A DNA stretch of 19,445 nucleotides from JAMXLL01 sp035279875. GTDB taxonomy: Bacteria; Desulfobacterota; Binatia; Binatales; Binataceae. The stretch is from NCBI GenBank assembly GCA_035279875.1, contig DATEGX010000318.1, forward strand, positions 1 through 19,445, given 5' to 3'. Of the stretch, positions 1-9,400 are shown piece by piece. Numbering within the stretch: the first letter of the stretch is position 1; each line of letters opens with the position of its first letter. The notes beneath the pieces were generated by a model. The model worked only from the letters and a program-made list of their open reading frames with translations. It was not told the origin of the DNA and did not search any database. The position numbers were made by a program, and so were the translations under genes.

Positions 1-2
1 GG

Positions 3-1355
3 ATGGGTGTGCGTGGCTTGAATGCGTTTTCATATATCCGCAATACCGTCGACAACCGGCTCAAGGTCGAAGAGATGGTGGAGCCTTGTCGTGAGCGGGG
101 TATTGCGAGTGAGTACGGGGGCCACGTTTTGCAGTTGCTGATGCCGCGCGAGCGGTTTGCTGAAAGACCTGAGTTTTTCCCGGTCGGGAGCTCCGGCCGC
201 CGCAATCCGCGCGGTAACCTTTGTGTGTCGAACGTAGACGCGATGCGAGTAGTGCGCGACGGGGCGATTCGCTACGTCGAAGAGAACCCGGAAGGGGAAA
301 TGCTCCACCTGTGGGGTACCGACGTATCGCAAGGCGCATGGTGCCGCTGCGGCGATTGCGCCGCGCTGTCGCCGCAACGGCAGTACATGGAGGTCGTCAA
401 CGCCGTCGCCGGAGAACTGGCGCTGCGTGAAGCCGCGCCGCCGGTTGCCTATCTCGCGTACCACGACACGATTGCCCCCGACCCTGCGCTGCGTCCGTTG
501 CCCAACGTGTGGTTCGAATGGGCGCCGCGTGAGCGCTGCTACGGCCATTCGATCGACGATCCTGCCTGCGAGGTCAATCCACGCTATTTCGAGACTCTGA
601 AGCGATATCTCGACCTGTTCGACGGCCGTGGACATGTGTTCGAATACTATGCCGACGCAATCCTGTTCGGTGGCATCGCCGCCGCGACCCCCGCCGTGAT
701 TGCGGCCGATCTTCGCGCCTACCGAGCGCTGGGTGTTGCGGGAGTCTCATGTCTGACGTTCGGCGCGCATAGTGCGCTCGCCTATCCGGTCAATCTCGAG
801 GCGTTTGCGCGAGCGACGCGCTCGCCGGATTTTGATCCGGACGCGGTGCTGGCCGACACTGTTCACGCGATCCACCCTGCATGTGCCGCAGCGATGACCG
901 CTGCATACAAGGCGATTGCGCGGGCTTCGGCGCTGTTGCTGGCCGTGCCGGGCGACATGATGCGGCCTAAATCAGATAGGCGCACGAACCGTATCGTCCA
1001 GCTTCGCGCCGCCGCGAAGGAATTCGCCCTAGCGATCAGTGCGGCCGACTCGCTTATCGCCGCCGGGCGTGGCGAATTCAACCCACCTGAACTTGCCGTT
1101 TGGCATTACAGCCGAGAAGTTGTAAGCGGGATTGGTGACTATCTGACGGCGGCCGATGCGACTGGAGCGGAAGAACGGAGCCGCGTGGATGGCGCAATCG
1201 GGCGAATCGCCGCGGCCATCCATCAGCTACGCGCTGAAGCCCCCGCCCTCCGCGACACCTGGGCCGCTTACGATCTCGAATGGATCGGCGAGACCTGGTT
1301 GAAGCGGCTCCGGACCCTCTTCGATCAGGGCTCCGCATGCGAGGAGAGACGCTGA
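3..1355 (+). CDS. DUF4838 domain protein, 5' end cut by window edge
   Basis: The reading frame is open from the left edge. The first in-frame ATG is at 3, but family members have a further N-terminal domain, so the true start probably lies outside the window. The visible 450 residues match the DUF4838 pattern. A GGHVLQLLMPRERF...PEFF stretch (about 39-59) is followed by NLCVSN (72-77), then LHLWGTDVSQGAWCRCGDC (101-119) with paired cysteines, then VVNAVAGEL (131-139). DUF4838 is usually found in putative carbohydrate-active proteins related to alpha-glucuronidase-type glycosidases; no activity can be assigned here. No signal peptide is visible because the N-terminus is missing. The stop codon TGA (1353-1355) overlaps the ATG of the next gene, which suggests translational coupling to an acyl-CoA dehydrogenase, an unusual partner. 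The family call is confident; the substrate is unknown. Confidence 0.75.
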   Translation: MGVRGLNAFSYIRNTVDNRLKVEEMVEPCRERGIASEYGGHVLQLLMPRERFAERPEFFPVGSSGRRNPRGNLCVSNVDAMRVVRDGAIRYVEENPEGEMLHLWGTDVSQGAWCRCGDCAALSPQRQYMEVVNAVAGELALREAAPPVAYLAYHDTIAPDPALRPLPNVWFEWAPRERCYGHSIDDPACEVNPRYFETLKRYLDLFDGRGHVFEYYADAILFGGIAAATPAVIAADLRAYRALGVAGVSCLTFGAHSALAYPVNLEAFARATRSPDFDPDAVLADTVHAIHPACAAAMTAAYKAIARASALLLAVPGDMMRPKSDRRTNRIVQLRAAAKEFALAISAADSLIAAGRGEFNPPELAVWHYSREVVSGIGDYLTAADATGAEERSRVDGAIGRIAAAIHQLRAEAPALRDTWAAYDLEWIGETWLKRLRTLFDQGSACEERR

Positions 1356-2524
1356 TGGAGGAAGGGCAGCCCAACGGCTATCAACTGCCGCCGGAGCTAA
1401 TTTCACTGCGCGATCAGGTCCACCGCGTCATTCGCGACGAGGTGATTCCGGCGGAGAGCCGGGTAGATCCCGACGCAGCGGAAATTCTGGAAGACGACTA
1501 TTGGCGCATCGCCGGGAGAACCCAGGCGGCCGGAATGTGGTGCATGGGTTCGCCGCGGCAATACGGCGGCGGCGGCCTCAGCATGTTCGAGATGTGCGTG
1601 CTGCAGGAGCAGATGTGCCAGCATCGGATGGGCCTTTACAATCCCGGCGCCGGCGTCTTCGGGCGCACCCCGCCGCCTGTGATCTGGGCCGGCACCGAGG
1701 AGCAAATCCAGAAGTACGCCGCCTCGACGCTAAAGAACGCGACCTACACCTTCTTCGCGATTACCGAACCGTCGGGTGGTTCGGACCCCGCCGGCGCGAT
1801 CCAATGCCGCGCTGTTCGAGACGGCGACCATTACGTTTTGAACGGCACCAAGATCTTCAGCTCGCATGCCCACGAAGCCGAATGGGGTGTGGTCTTCGCG
1901 CGTACCGATCCCAACGCCGGGCGCAGCGGCATCACTGCGTTTATCATCGAGAAGAATACACCGGGGTTTACTGCCCGTCCTTTTAAAGTGCTGCGCACGT
2001 CCGCGTTGCCCAATGTCGTACATCTTGAAGATTGCCGGGTGCCGGCGGAGCAAAGGCTGGGGCCCGAGGGCGGCGGCCTGAGCCTCTGCATGGACCTGCT
2101 GACCGGCCTGCGTTTTCCATACTCAGCCTGCAATATCGGTATCGGCGTAGCCGCGCTTCGAATGGCGATCGAACATGCCAAGCAGCGCAAAACCTTCGGC
2201 GAATTACTCGCCCGCCGCCAGGCTATCCAGTGGATGCTGGCGGACTCGGAAGTGGAGTTGCGCGCGGCGCGATGGTTGACCTGGGAGGGCGCGTGGAAAT
2301 CCGACCGCAAGGAGGATGCGCGGATGGAGGCTTCGATCGCCAAGCTCTATTCCAGCGAGGTTTTGGGGCGGGTGATCGACCGCGCGGTACAGATCCATGG
2401 TGGTTACGGCGTCAGCAAGGAATTTCCACTCGAGCGATGGTATCGTGAAGCGCGCATCCGCCGGATCGGCGAAGGTCCCTCGGAAGTTCATCGTATGGTG
2501 ATCGCGCGCAATCTGCTGCGCTGA
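1355..2524 (+). CDS. Acyl-CoA dehydrogenase
   Basis: A FAD-dependent enzyme that introduces an alpha,beta double bond into an acyl-CoA thioester, passing electrons to an electron-transfer flavoprotein. The chosen start is ATG 1355, giving 389 aa, because GAGGAGA at 1341-1347 is a good ribosome-binding site and the start overlaps the upstream stop as TGATG; a longer frame from 1280 would run deep into the upstream gene. The N-terminal helical domain is followed by the flavin-contact motif FAITEPSGGSDPA (134-146), the middle beta-domain, and a C-terminal helical domain with QIHGGYGVSKEFPLERWYR (346-364). IGEGPSEVHR (371-380) places the expected catalytic base at Glu373, the position of Glu376 in medium-chain acyl-CoA dehydrogenase. 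Length is normal. With a CaiB-type CoA-transferase downstream it recalls carnitine-type or aromatic/branched acyl-CoA pathways, but the acyl substrate cannot be read from sequence. Confidence 0.93.
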   Translation: MEEGQPNGYQLPPELISLRDQVHRVIRDEVIPAESRVDPDAAEILEDDYWRIAGRTQAAGMWCMGSPRQYGGGGLSMFEMCVLQEQMCQHRMGLYNPGAGVFGRTPPPVIWAGTEEQIQKYAASTLKNATYTFFAITEPSGGSDPAGAIQCRAVRDGDHYVLNGTKIFSSHAHEAEWGVVFARTDPNAGRSGITAFIIEKNTPGFTARPFKVLRTSALPNVVHLEDCRVPAEQRLGPEGGGLSLCMDLLTGLRFPYSACNIGIGVAALRMAIEHAKQRKTFGELLARRQAIQWMLADSEVELRAARWLTWEGAWKSDRKEDARMEASIAKLYSSEVLGRVIDRAVQIHGGYGVSKEFPLERWYREARIRRIGEGPSEVHRMVIARNLLR

Positions 2525-2588
2525 AGCCGCACGTCAGCAATTCAATTTCTTCATGATCGTTTTCTGAACCGGCCGGACAGGTTTTGCG

Positions 2589-3773
2589 ATGAATTTACCG
2601 CTCGACGGAATCCGCGTGATTGATTTGGGACAGATCTTCGCCGCGCCATACTGCACCCTGCAATTGGGTTACATGGGGGCGGAAATCATCAAGATCGAGC
2701 CGCCGCGTGGCGGCGAGCTTTTGCGGCGTGCCGACGCGTCGCCCGGCGGCGTCAGCTATTCGTTTGTGATGCTCAATGTAAACAAAAAGTCGGTCGCGCT
2801 GAATCTCAAGAAGCCGCGCGGGCGCGAAATCCTGCTGCGTTTGCTCGCCGGCGCCGACGTGTTGGTCGAGAATTACTCGAGCGGCGTGATGGAATCGCTG
2901 GGGTTGGGCTTTGCCGAACTGCACGAGCGGTTTCCACGACTGATTTATGCCTCGGGCAAGGGCTACGGTTCCGACGGACCCTGGGTCCGTCTGGGCGCGA
3001 TGGACAGCACGATTCAGGCATCCTCCGGCTTCATTTCGGTAACCGGCGAATCGGATGGTCCCGGCATCCGGACACCGTCGACTTTCATCGACATGGGCAC
3101 CGGCAGCCACCTGGTGAGCGGCATCCTGGCTGCCTTGATCCAGCGCGGCCGCACCGGCCGAGGTCAGAAGGTCGAGGTTGCAATGCTCGACATGTCGCTG
3201 GCCTCGATGACCGGGCTTATCGCGAATGAACTCGAGGGTAAGCCGTACAGCCGGATGGGCAATCGGCATCGCAGCGCCTGCCCATCCAGCGTCTATTCGG
3301 CGGCGGACGGCGAGATCCTGATCTTTTGCGTCAGCGAAGAGCATTGGCGATCGGTCGCGCGCCTGATGCGGCGCGAAGACCTGCTGAGATCGCCGCGGTA
3401 CAAAGACCATGCCGCGCGCTTTGCGATAGCCGACGAAGTGGACGCCATCGTGACCGAATGGACGCGCGCCCATCGACGCGATGAGCTGGTCCGAATCCTG
3501 CTCGACCATCACGTGCCGTGCGCGCCGGTGCGGACCGTGGCCGAGGTCGTCGCCGACCCCGAAATAAGGCGCCGGCGGATGCTGATTGAGAGCGAATCGC
3601 CTGCCCGCGGCCGGGTCCAGGTTCTGGGCTCCTCAATACGGCTCTCAGAGGGAGATTACACCGATCCGCCGGTACCGGCGCCGGCGCTGGGACAACATAC
3701 CGGTGAGGTGCTCGGGCAGATCGGCATCGATGCCGAAGAAATCGAGCGTCTGCGTTTGGAGGAAATTATCTGA
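2589..3773 (+). CDS. CaiB/BaiF (type III) CoA-transferase
   Basis: A family III CoA-transferase that moves coenzyme A between carboxylic acids through an aspartyl-CoA thioester. The 394-aa product has the usual family length. It opens with LDGIRVIDLGQIFAAPYC (5-22), followed by LGYMGAEIIKIEPPRGGE (26-43) and LNLKKPRGREILLRLL (71-86), all typical of CaiB/BaiF proteins. By alignment from memory with formyl-CoA transferase (GDSNTGMH), Asp168 in FIDMGTGSH is the expected nucleophile. RGRTGRGQKVEVAMLD (186-201) is another family signature. The gene begins 64 nt after the acyl-CoA dehydrogenase with only a weak ribosome site (GGACAGG, 2575-2581). The pair probably activates and oxidises an acid supplied as a CoA thioester. 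Substrate unknown; CaiB paralogues differ widely. Confidence 0.92.
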   Translation: MNLPLDGIRVIDLGQIFAAPYCTLQLGYMGAEIIKIEPPRGGELLRRADASPGGVSYSFVMLNVNKKSVALNLKKPRGREILLRLLAGADVLVENYSSGVMESLGLGFAELHERFPRLIYASGKGYGSDGPWVRLGAMDSTIQASSGFISVTGESDGPGIRTPSTFIDMGTGSHLVSGILAALIQRGRTGRGQKVEVAMLDMSLASMTGLIANELEGKPYSRMGNRHRSACPSSVYSAADGEILIFCVSEEHWRSVARLMRREDLLRSPRYKDHAARFAIADEVDAIVTEWTRAHRRDELVRILLDHHVPCAPVRTVAEVVADPEIRRRRMLIESESPARGRVQVLGSSIRLSEGDYTDPPVPAPALGQHTGEVLGQIGIDAEEIERLRLEEII

Positions 3774-4017
3774 ATCGGTGAGCGAACCTGACTTGCCGTA
3801 GATGGCCGCGGCATCGCCTTGTCTCTTACCTGCTACATTGACTGGAGCGCGGTCATACTGCTCTCTTTCTCATAACTCTCAGTCATTTCACGCAGTTATT
3901 CGCATTTATGACTTCAATATAGCGCGTAGACACACGGTTAGCGGGTTGCTCAAACTAGCAAGCCGTAGCTTGAATGAACATGCACTACCCATGTAGTAAC
4001 CGCACGGCCGGCACTGT

Positions 4018-6447
4018 ATGAACTCTGATATGCGTGCTCATCGGGGAATGCGGGAAGCGGTGGCGGACTTGGTCGAGCTTGGGCCGGAAGTCGTCGATCG
4101 GATGCGGCTTGAGGCGGCGCCTGATGCGGAAATAGTAAGTTCATTTGTGATGACCGCCGGTGCACAAAGTGCCTGGGAGTCCATAAACAGTAATCTTCGC
4201 GAATCGCATGGTGAGCTGTTTAGCCTGGTTGGTCCGCCGGGTTCAGGCAAGACGCATTTCCTCAACTATATTGCGGCTTTGAGCCAACGAGCCGGCAGCC
4301 TGACCGGCGAGTCAGGACGCCATCTTACCTTCGCCATCGAAGCATCAGCCCAGTCCGGGATTTCCGAGATCGATCGAACCGTCGCCGAATTGCTCGCGCG
4401 GGAATTGACCGGTGACCCCAAAGCGGGGCCGCTTTGGCGCGATTTGGGCGGGGCGGAGGCGCTCGCGCTCGGTTTGGACCAATCCCGACGTCAGGGCGTC
4501 AAAGGGGTGACGATCGTTATCGATCTCGGCGATGCTGATGCGGGCGCGGTTAGCGGATATCTGCGATCGCTGGCCGAACTGGCGGCGTCTCTCAAGGCGC
4601 CGAGGCTGGTCGTCGTCGTCGCCACACGCAGCGAGGTCTCTGCGGGTGCGCGGACGTTCGCGGTGGCACCCACGGCTGGCGAAATGCCAATCGTGGCGAT
4701 CGGCCGAGTGCGAAGAATTGACGAAAACGCCGCTCGGATGATCGATGACTCGTACCGCCTGGTTGATTGTGGGGAGTATGAGCCCACGCAGATTTACCCG
4801 TTCCATCCTGCTACCGCCGCAGCACTCGCGATCGCACGCGCGGGCGTCGCGCCGGCGGCACGAATCGCCTACGAAGCCCTGGTCGCATGGCTGGCGGTAA
4901 AATCGCCGCGGCGGTTGATCTATCCGGCGGAATTGCTGAGGGGCGAGCAAGCCTGCGCGATGGCCGAGGCGTGCTTGGGGGAGGCCGGCCGAGCGGCACT
5001 AAAGGCGGCCTACGCGGCAGCGGACGCAAGCTCCGAGAAGCAGAGGGCGATCGCAAGGCGAATCGCCGAAACCCTGATGTTGCATGCGATCGTCGATGCT
5101 TCCCCGGCTCTCGGCTTCGACGAGTTGCGTATTCGGCTGCCGCCGGGCGATGAGGCCGGGCGAGCCGGGTCGGCGGTGGTCGCCGAGCTACTCACCGAAC
5201 TGGCTGCCGCAAGCCACGGAGTAATTGCGGTTGACTGGCAATCGCGCACCGCGCGGTTCAATCCACGCATTGCCGAGACCCGCGAAGTCGCTGCCTACAA
5301 CCGCGCCCTACCGCTCCTCCAGCGTTTCGATCCCAGCCTTACCGCGGCATTGGAGACGCCGGAGCTCAAGGCCAAGCTGAAACGGCTGGCCGACGCGATG
5401 GCGGTTGTGCTCGAAGCGGCTCATCGGAGCCGGGAGTTGCTCGCCTCCGGGATGCGCGAGGCGGGTACGGCGCTGACTCCAGAGCAGGATCAAACGTTTG
5501 CGGATTTGATCGCGATGGCGGAAGGCGGCGCGGATTCGCTGATCGAGCGGGCGGAGGAGCCGACCCGGCGCGACCTCGCGCTGCGAACCTTTGGCGAATA
5601 TGAACGGTTGGCGGCAGTAGCGCAGGCAGTGCCGCGTTTGCGCGCGATGCGTGAATATCTGACCGCGGCCGGATTGAGCGTTGGCTTCGACGATGACCCG
5701 CGGCGTGAGCGCCAACTGGTTGCGCTCGAGACCGAATGCCAGTTGCTGCTGGTTGCGCTCAATCCGGCGGTGTTATCGAGTGCTTCGCGCAATTTCGACT
5801 CGCTCGAGGCGCGCTTTCAGAAATTCAAATGGACCTACGTCCAGTATTACCGGGCTGCGCATGAGCAATGGCGCCTCGAAATGGAGCGGGCCGGCGCGAT
5901 TTGCGGAGACGTGCGGCGTTATCTCGATGCGCTTGGGCGTTTGAACTCGATCGCGGCGCTGGGCGGCGCCGAAGGGCGTGAGCTTCAGGATGAAATGGCC
6001 GAGCTCGAGCGCCGATGCCGCCGGTGCGACCTGAGCGGAGCGCTCGCACCCGAGATTGCGCCATGTTGCGCGCACTGCGGGTATGTTCTCGGCACGCCGT
6101 CGCCGCGCGAGGCGCTCGAGGATTTGCTCACGAAGGTCAATCGCGCGCTGCAGAGCAAACTCGCGACGCTCTCGCAAAGCGCGATTTCCCGCCTGATTCG
6201 TGAGCACGATCGGAGTCATCGGCTCGAAGGCTTTCTCAAGATAACCCAGGCGGCGCAAACCGAGGCGCTGGTCCGCGTACTCGATGACAAGCTCGCGCGC
6301 TATCTCGGCCGTTTGCTCGACGAGAGTCCCGAATCGGGAAGAAAAGGCGCGCCCGAAGTGCCGCACTTGAGGGTTGCGCGCCTCAAACGCCAGGGTCCCC
6401 GCGGCGCGCATCAGGGCAAGCTGCCGCCCTCAAGCCGCGATCGCTAA
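4018..6447 (+). CDS. Large P-loop ATPase with winged-helix-like segment and zinc ribbon, DUF6079/BrxC-like
   Basis: An 809-aa protein. The P-loop is LVGPPGSGKTH (70-80, Lys78, Thr79) and VTIVIDLGDAD (164-174) is a Walker-B-like strand. YPFHPATAAAL (260-270) follows, a motif of the sort I associate with BrxC/PglY and DUF499-type ATPases. Residues 345-420 (IARRIAETLMLHAI to ARFNP) look like the winged-helix segment of those proteins. A helical, probably coiled region (430-665) then leads to a four-cysteine zinc ribbon at C667/C670 and C684/C687. This order resembles DUF6079 and BrxC/PglY ATPases, linked to BREX-type phage defence, though this copy is shorter than most. It stands alone between CoA genes and a convergent RND pump, 31 nt from the pump stop. 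The 244-nt upstream gap shows no clear promoter, and no ribosome site precedes ATG 4018, so ATG 4030 is also possible. ATP binding is well supported; the role is inference. Confidence 0.72.
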   Translation: MNSDMRAHRGMREAVADLVELGPEVVDRMRLEAAPDAEIVSSFVMTAGAQSAWESINSNLRESHGELFSLVGPPGSGKTHFLNYIAALSQRAGSLTGESGRHLTFAIEASAQSGISEIDRTVAELLARELTGDPKAGPLWRDLGGAEALALGLDQSRRQGVKGVTIVIDLGDADAGAVSGYLRSLAELAASLKAPRLVVVVATRSEVSAGARTFAVAPTAGEMPIVAIGRVRRIDENAARMIDDSYRLVDCGEYEPTQIYPFHPATAAALAIARAGVAPAARIAYEALVAWLAVKSPRRLIYPAELLRGEQACAMAEACLGEAGRAALKAAYAAADASSEKQRAIARRIAETLMLHAIVDASPALGFDELRIRLPPGDEAGRAGSAVVAELLTELAAASHGVIAVDWQSRTARFNPRIAETREVAAYNRALPLLQRFDPSLTAALETPELKAKLKRLADAMAVVLEAAHRSRELLASGMREAGTALTPEQDQTFADLIAMAEGGADSLIERAEEPTRRDLALRTFGEYERLAAVAQAVPRLRAMREYLTAAGLSVGFDDDPRRERQLVALETECQLLLVALNPAVLSSASRNFDSLEARFQKFKWTYVQYYRAAHEQWRLEMERAGAICGDVRRYLDALGRLNSIAALGGAEGRELQDEMAELERRCRRCDLSGALAPEIAPCCAHCGYVLGTPSPREALEDLLTKVNRALQSKLATLSQSAISRLIREHDRSHRLEGFLKITQAAQTEALVRVLDDKLARYLGRLLDESPESGRKGAPEVPHLRVARLKRQGPRGAHQGKLPPSSRDR

Positions 6448-6478
6448 ACCAGTCCCTCGAATCGCCCCTCCGCTTCGC

Positions 6479-9400
6479 TTACGAGGCGGCGCGACGGCGT
6501 TCTCGTTCCTCGAGATCGGCCACCGGCGCTGCTTCCGCAACTTCCGGTTGCCGCTGTCGCCGCGCGGCCGATCCCAGCCAGTGCTGGAAGCTATCCATGT
6601 ATGTATAGACGACCGGCGTGATGTAGAGCGTCAACAATTGCGAGAACACCAGGCCGCCGACCACCGCGATACCCAGCGAGCGGCGCGCTTCGGCGCCGGC
6701 GCCCACGCCGACCGCGATCGGCAGGGTGCCCATGAAAGCCGCCATGGTGGTCATCATGATCGGGCGGAAACGGATCATGCATCCTTCGAAAATCGCCTCG
6801 TCGGCGTGCTTGCCTTCCTCGCGCTGAGCCGCCAGCGCGAAGTCGATCATCATGATCGCGTTCTTCTTGACCAGGCCGACCAGCATGATGATGCCGACGA
6901 AGGCGAGCAGGTCGAGGTCAAGATGGAAGATCATCAGGCTAATGAGCGCGCCAAATCCGGCCGCGGGCAATCCCGATAGAATCGTTATCGGGTGTATGAA
7001 GCTTTCGTAGAGGATTCCCAGTACCAGGTAGATGACCAAGATCGCCATCAGCAACAGGATTCCCAGATTGCTCAGGGAGGCCTGGAAGGCCTGAGCCGCG
7101 CCCGAGAATCCATAGGTGACCGTGGCCGGCAACACGTCGGCCGCCACCCTGCGAACCTCCTGCAGAGCCTTGCCGAGCGAGACCCCGGGTGCGATGTCGA
7201 ACGAGATCGTCACAGAGGGAAGCTGTCCAGAATGGTTCACCGAGACCGCGCCCAGGGTTGGCGTGAGCTTGGCGACGGTGTCGAGCGGCACCAGTTGCCC
7301 ATTGCTACCCGTAACATAGAGCAGGTCGAGGGACTTCGGATCGGCCTGGTACTGCGGCTCCAGCTCCATCTCGACCCAGTACTCATTGTTGGGCGTGTAG
7401 ATCGTCGAGATCTGCTGCGAGCCATAGGCCAGCCCCAGCGCGGTTTCGATCGCGGACGCGGTCAAGCCCAATGAATGCGCCTTGTCGCGGTTGATATCGA
7501 CGGAAACCTGCGGATTGGTGATTTCGAGATCGCTGGTGACGCCGCGCAATTCGCTGATTGCCCTCATCTTGCTTTCGAGGGTGTTGGCGGCTTTGTAGAG
7601 TTCGTCGGTGTTGGGACTCTGCAGGGTCAACTGGTATTCGCTTTGGGTGAAGCGCGCCCCGATCCGGATCGGCGGAGGGTTCTGCAGGAACACCAGCAGG
7701 CCCGGCACCGAAGAGAATTCCCCGCGCCACTTGTTGATCAATTGGTCCGCCGAGAGCTTGCGCTGCGAGGGCGGCACCAGGTGCACGAACATGATGCCGG
7801 AGTTCAGGGTGCCGGTCGGACCCGAGGCGCCTACGCTCGAGAAAAACGTGATCACGTTCGGATCGCGCTGCAGCATGGCGCTGACGGCTTCCTGATGCTT
7901 GACCATCGCGTCGAAGGAAATTCCCTGGGCCGCGCGGGTAAACATGAGGATCTGGCTCGCGTCTTCCGACGGGAGGAAGCCCTTGGGAATGGTATAGAAA
8001 CCCCAGAACGTGCCGACGATCGTGATCAGCAGGACGAACATCGTGAGCCGCCGATGGCGCATCACCCAGGACAGCGAACGGCGGTAAACGTCGAGCAGGC
8101 GATCGAAACCGCGCTCGGTGGTGTTGTAGAAGCGGCCATGACGCTCCGACGAGGGCGCCCGCAGGAAGCGGCTCGACAGCATCGGCGTCAGGGTCAGAGA
8201 GACGAAGCCCGAGACCAGGATCGCCGCCGCGATCGTCACCGCAAATTCGTGCAACAGTCGTCCTATGATACCGCCCAGGAACAGCACCGGGATGAACACC
8301 GCGGTCAGCGCGGAGGTCATCGAAAGGATGGTGAAAGCGATCTCACTGGAGCCGTCGAGCGCTGCCTCGAGCGGGCTTTTGCCCATCTCCATGTGGCGCA
8401 CGATATTTTCGAGCATCACGATCGCGTCGTCGACCACGAAGCCGACCGAGAGCGTGATTGCCAGCAGGGAGAGGTTGTCGAGGCTGTAATCGAGCGCCCA
8501 CATCACGGCGAAAGTGCCGATAATTGCCAGAGGCAGCGCGAGACTTGGGATAATGGTCGCGGAGATATTGCGCAGGAACAGGAAAATGACCATTACGACC
8601 AGGAAAATGGTCAGCAGCAGGGTGAACTGCACGTCGTCGACCGACGCGCGAATCGATTGCGAACGATCGTAGAGGATCGACAGCTCGATCGAGGCCGGGA
8701 GTTCAGCACGGAACACCGGCAGCAGCCGCCGGATATTATCGACCACCTCGACCGTGTTGGTGCCCGGCTGCCGCTGGATCGCCAGCACTACCGCGCGGTT
8801 GCCGCGCACCCATCCTGCGACCTTGTTGTTCTGCACGCTGTTGAGCGCGCGGCCGATCTGGTCGAGCCGGATGGGCATCCCGTTGCGGTAGGCAACGATC
8901 ATAGGATTGTAAGCGGCCGCGTCGGTCAACTGACCATTGGCCTGCACCGTGAACGCCTCGTGCGGGCCGTAAAGCGTACCAACTGGCAGGTCGACGTTGG
9001 CATTGCGAACCGCGTCGGCAACCTGGTTGATGCCGATCCCGCGCGAAGCCATCGCCATCGGATCAAGCTGGACCCGCACGGCATATTTCTGCGAGCCATA
9101 GACCTGGACCTGGGCGACTCCGCTAACCATCGAGATCCGTTCGCCGAGGTAGGTCTCGGCATATTCGTCGACCTTCGAGAGCGGCAACGTCGCCGAACTC
9201 ATGCCGATATAGATGATCGCGTTGTCGGACGGATTGACCTTTTGATACGAGGGCGGACTCGGCATTCCGACCGGCATTTGCGATTGCGCCGCGGAGATTT
9301 TCGACTGAACGTCCTGAGCGGCGTTATCGAGGTTGCGCGAGAGGTCGAATTGCAGAGTGATGTTGCTTTCGCCCTGGGTGCTCGACGAGGTCATCTCGGC

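Noticed and set aside
2595..3512. Minus-strand open frame of 305 codons opposite the CoA-transferase
   Set aside because: The plus strand has an intact CaiB/BaiF protein; the antisense frame has no recognisable motif.
3959..3972. CAAGC-CGTA-GCTTG inverted repeat ahead of the ATPase gene
   Set aside because: A five-base stem is expected by chance in a window of this size and no other signal supports it.
3802..3996. Small plus-strand frame of 64 codons between the CoA-transferase and the ATPase
   Set aside because: No ribosome site and no recognisable sequence; it lies in a relatively AT-rich gap and is probably chance.
6470..6489. Small hairpin at the convergent ends of the ATPase and RND permease genes
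   Set aside because: The stem has a mismatch, overlaps the permease stop codon and lacks a T-run, so it is not a convincing terminator.
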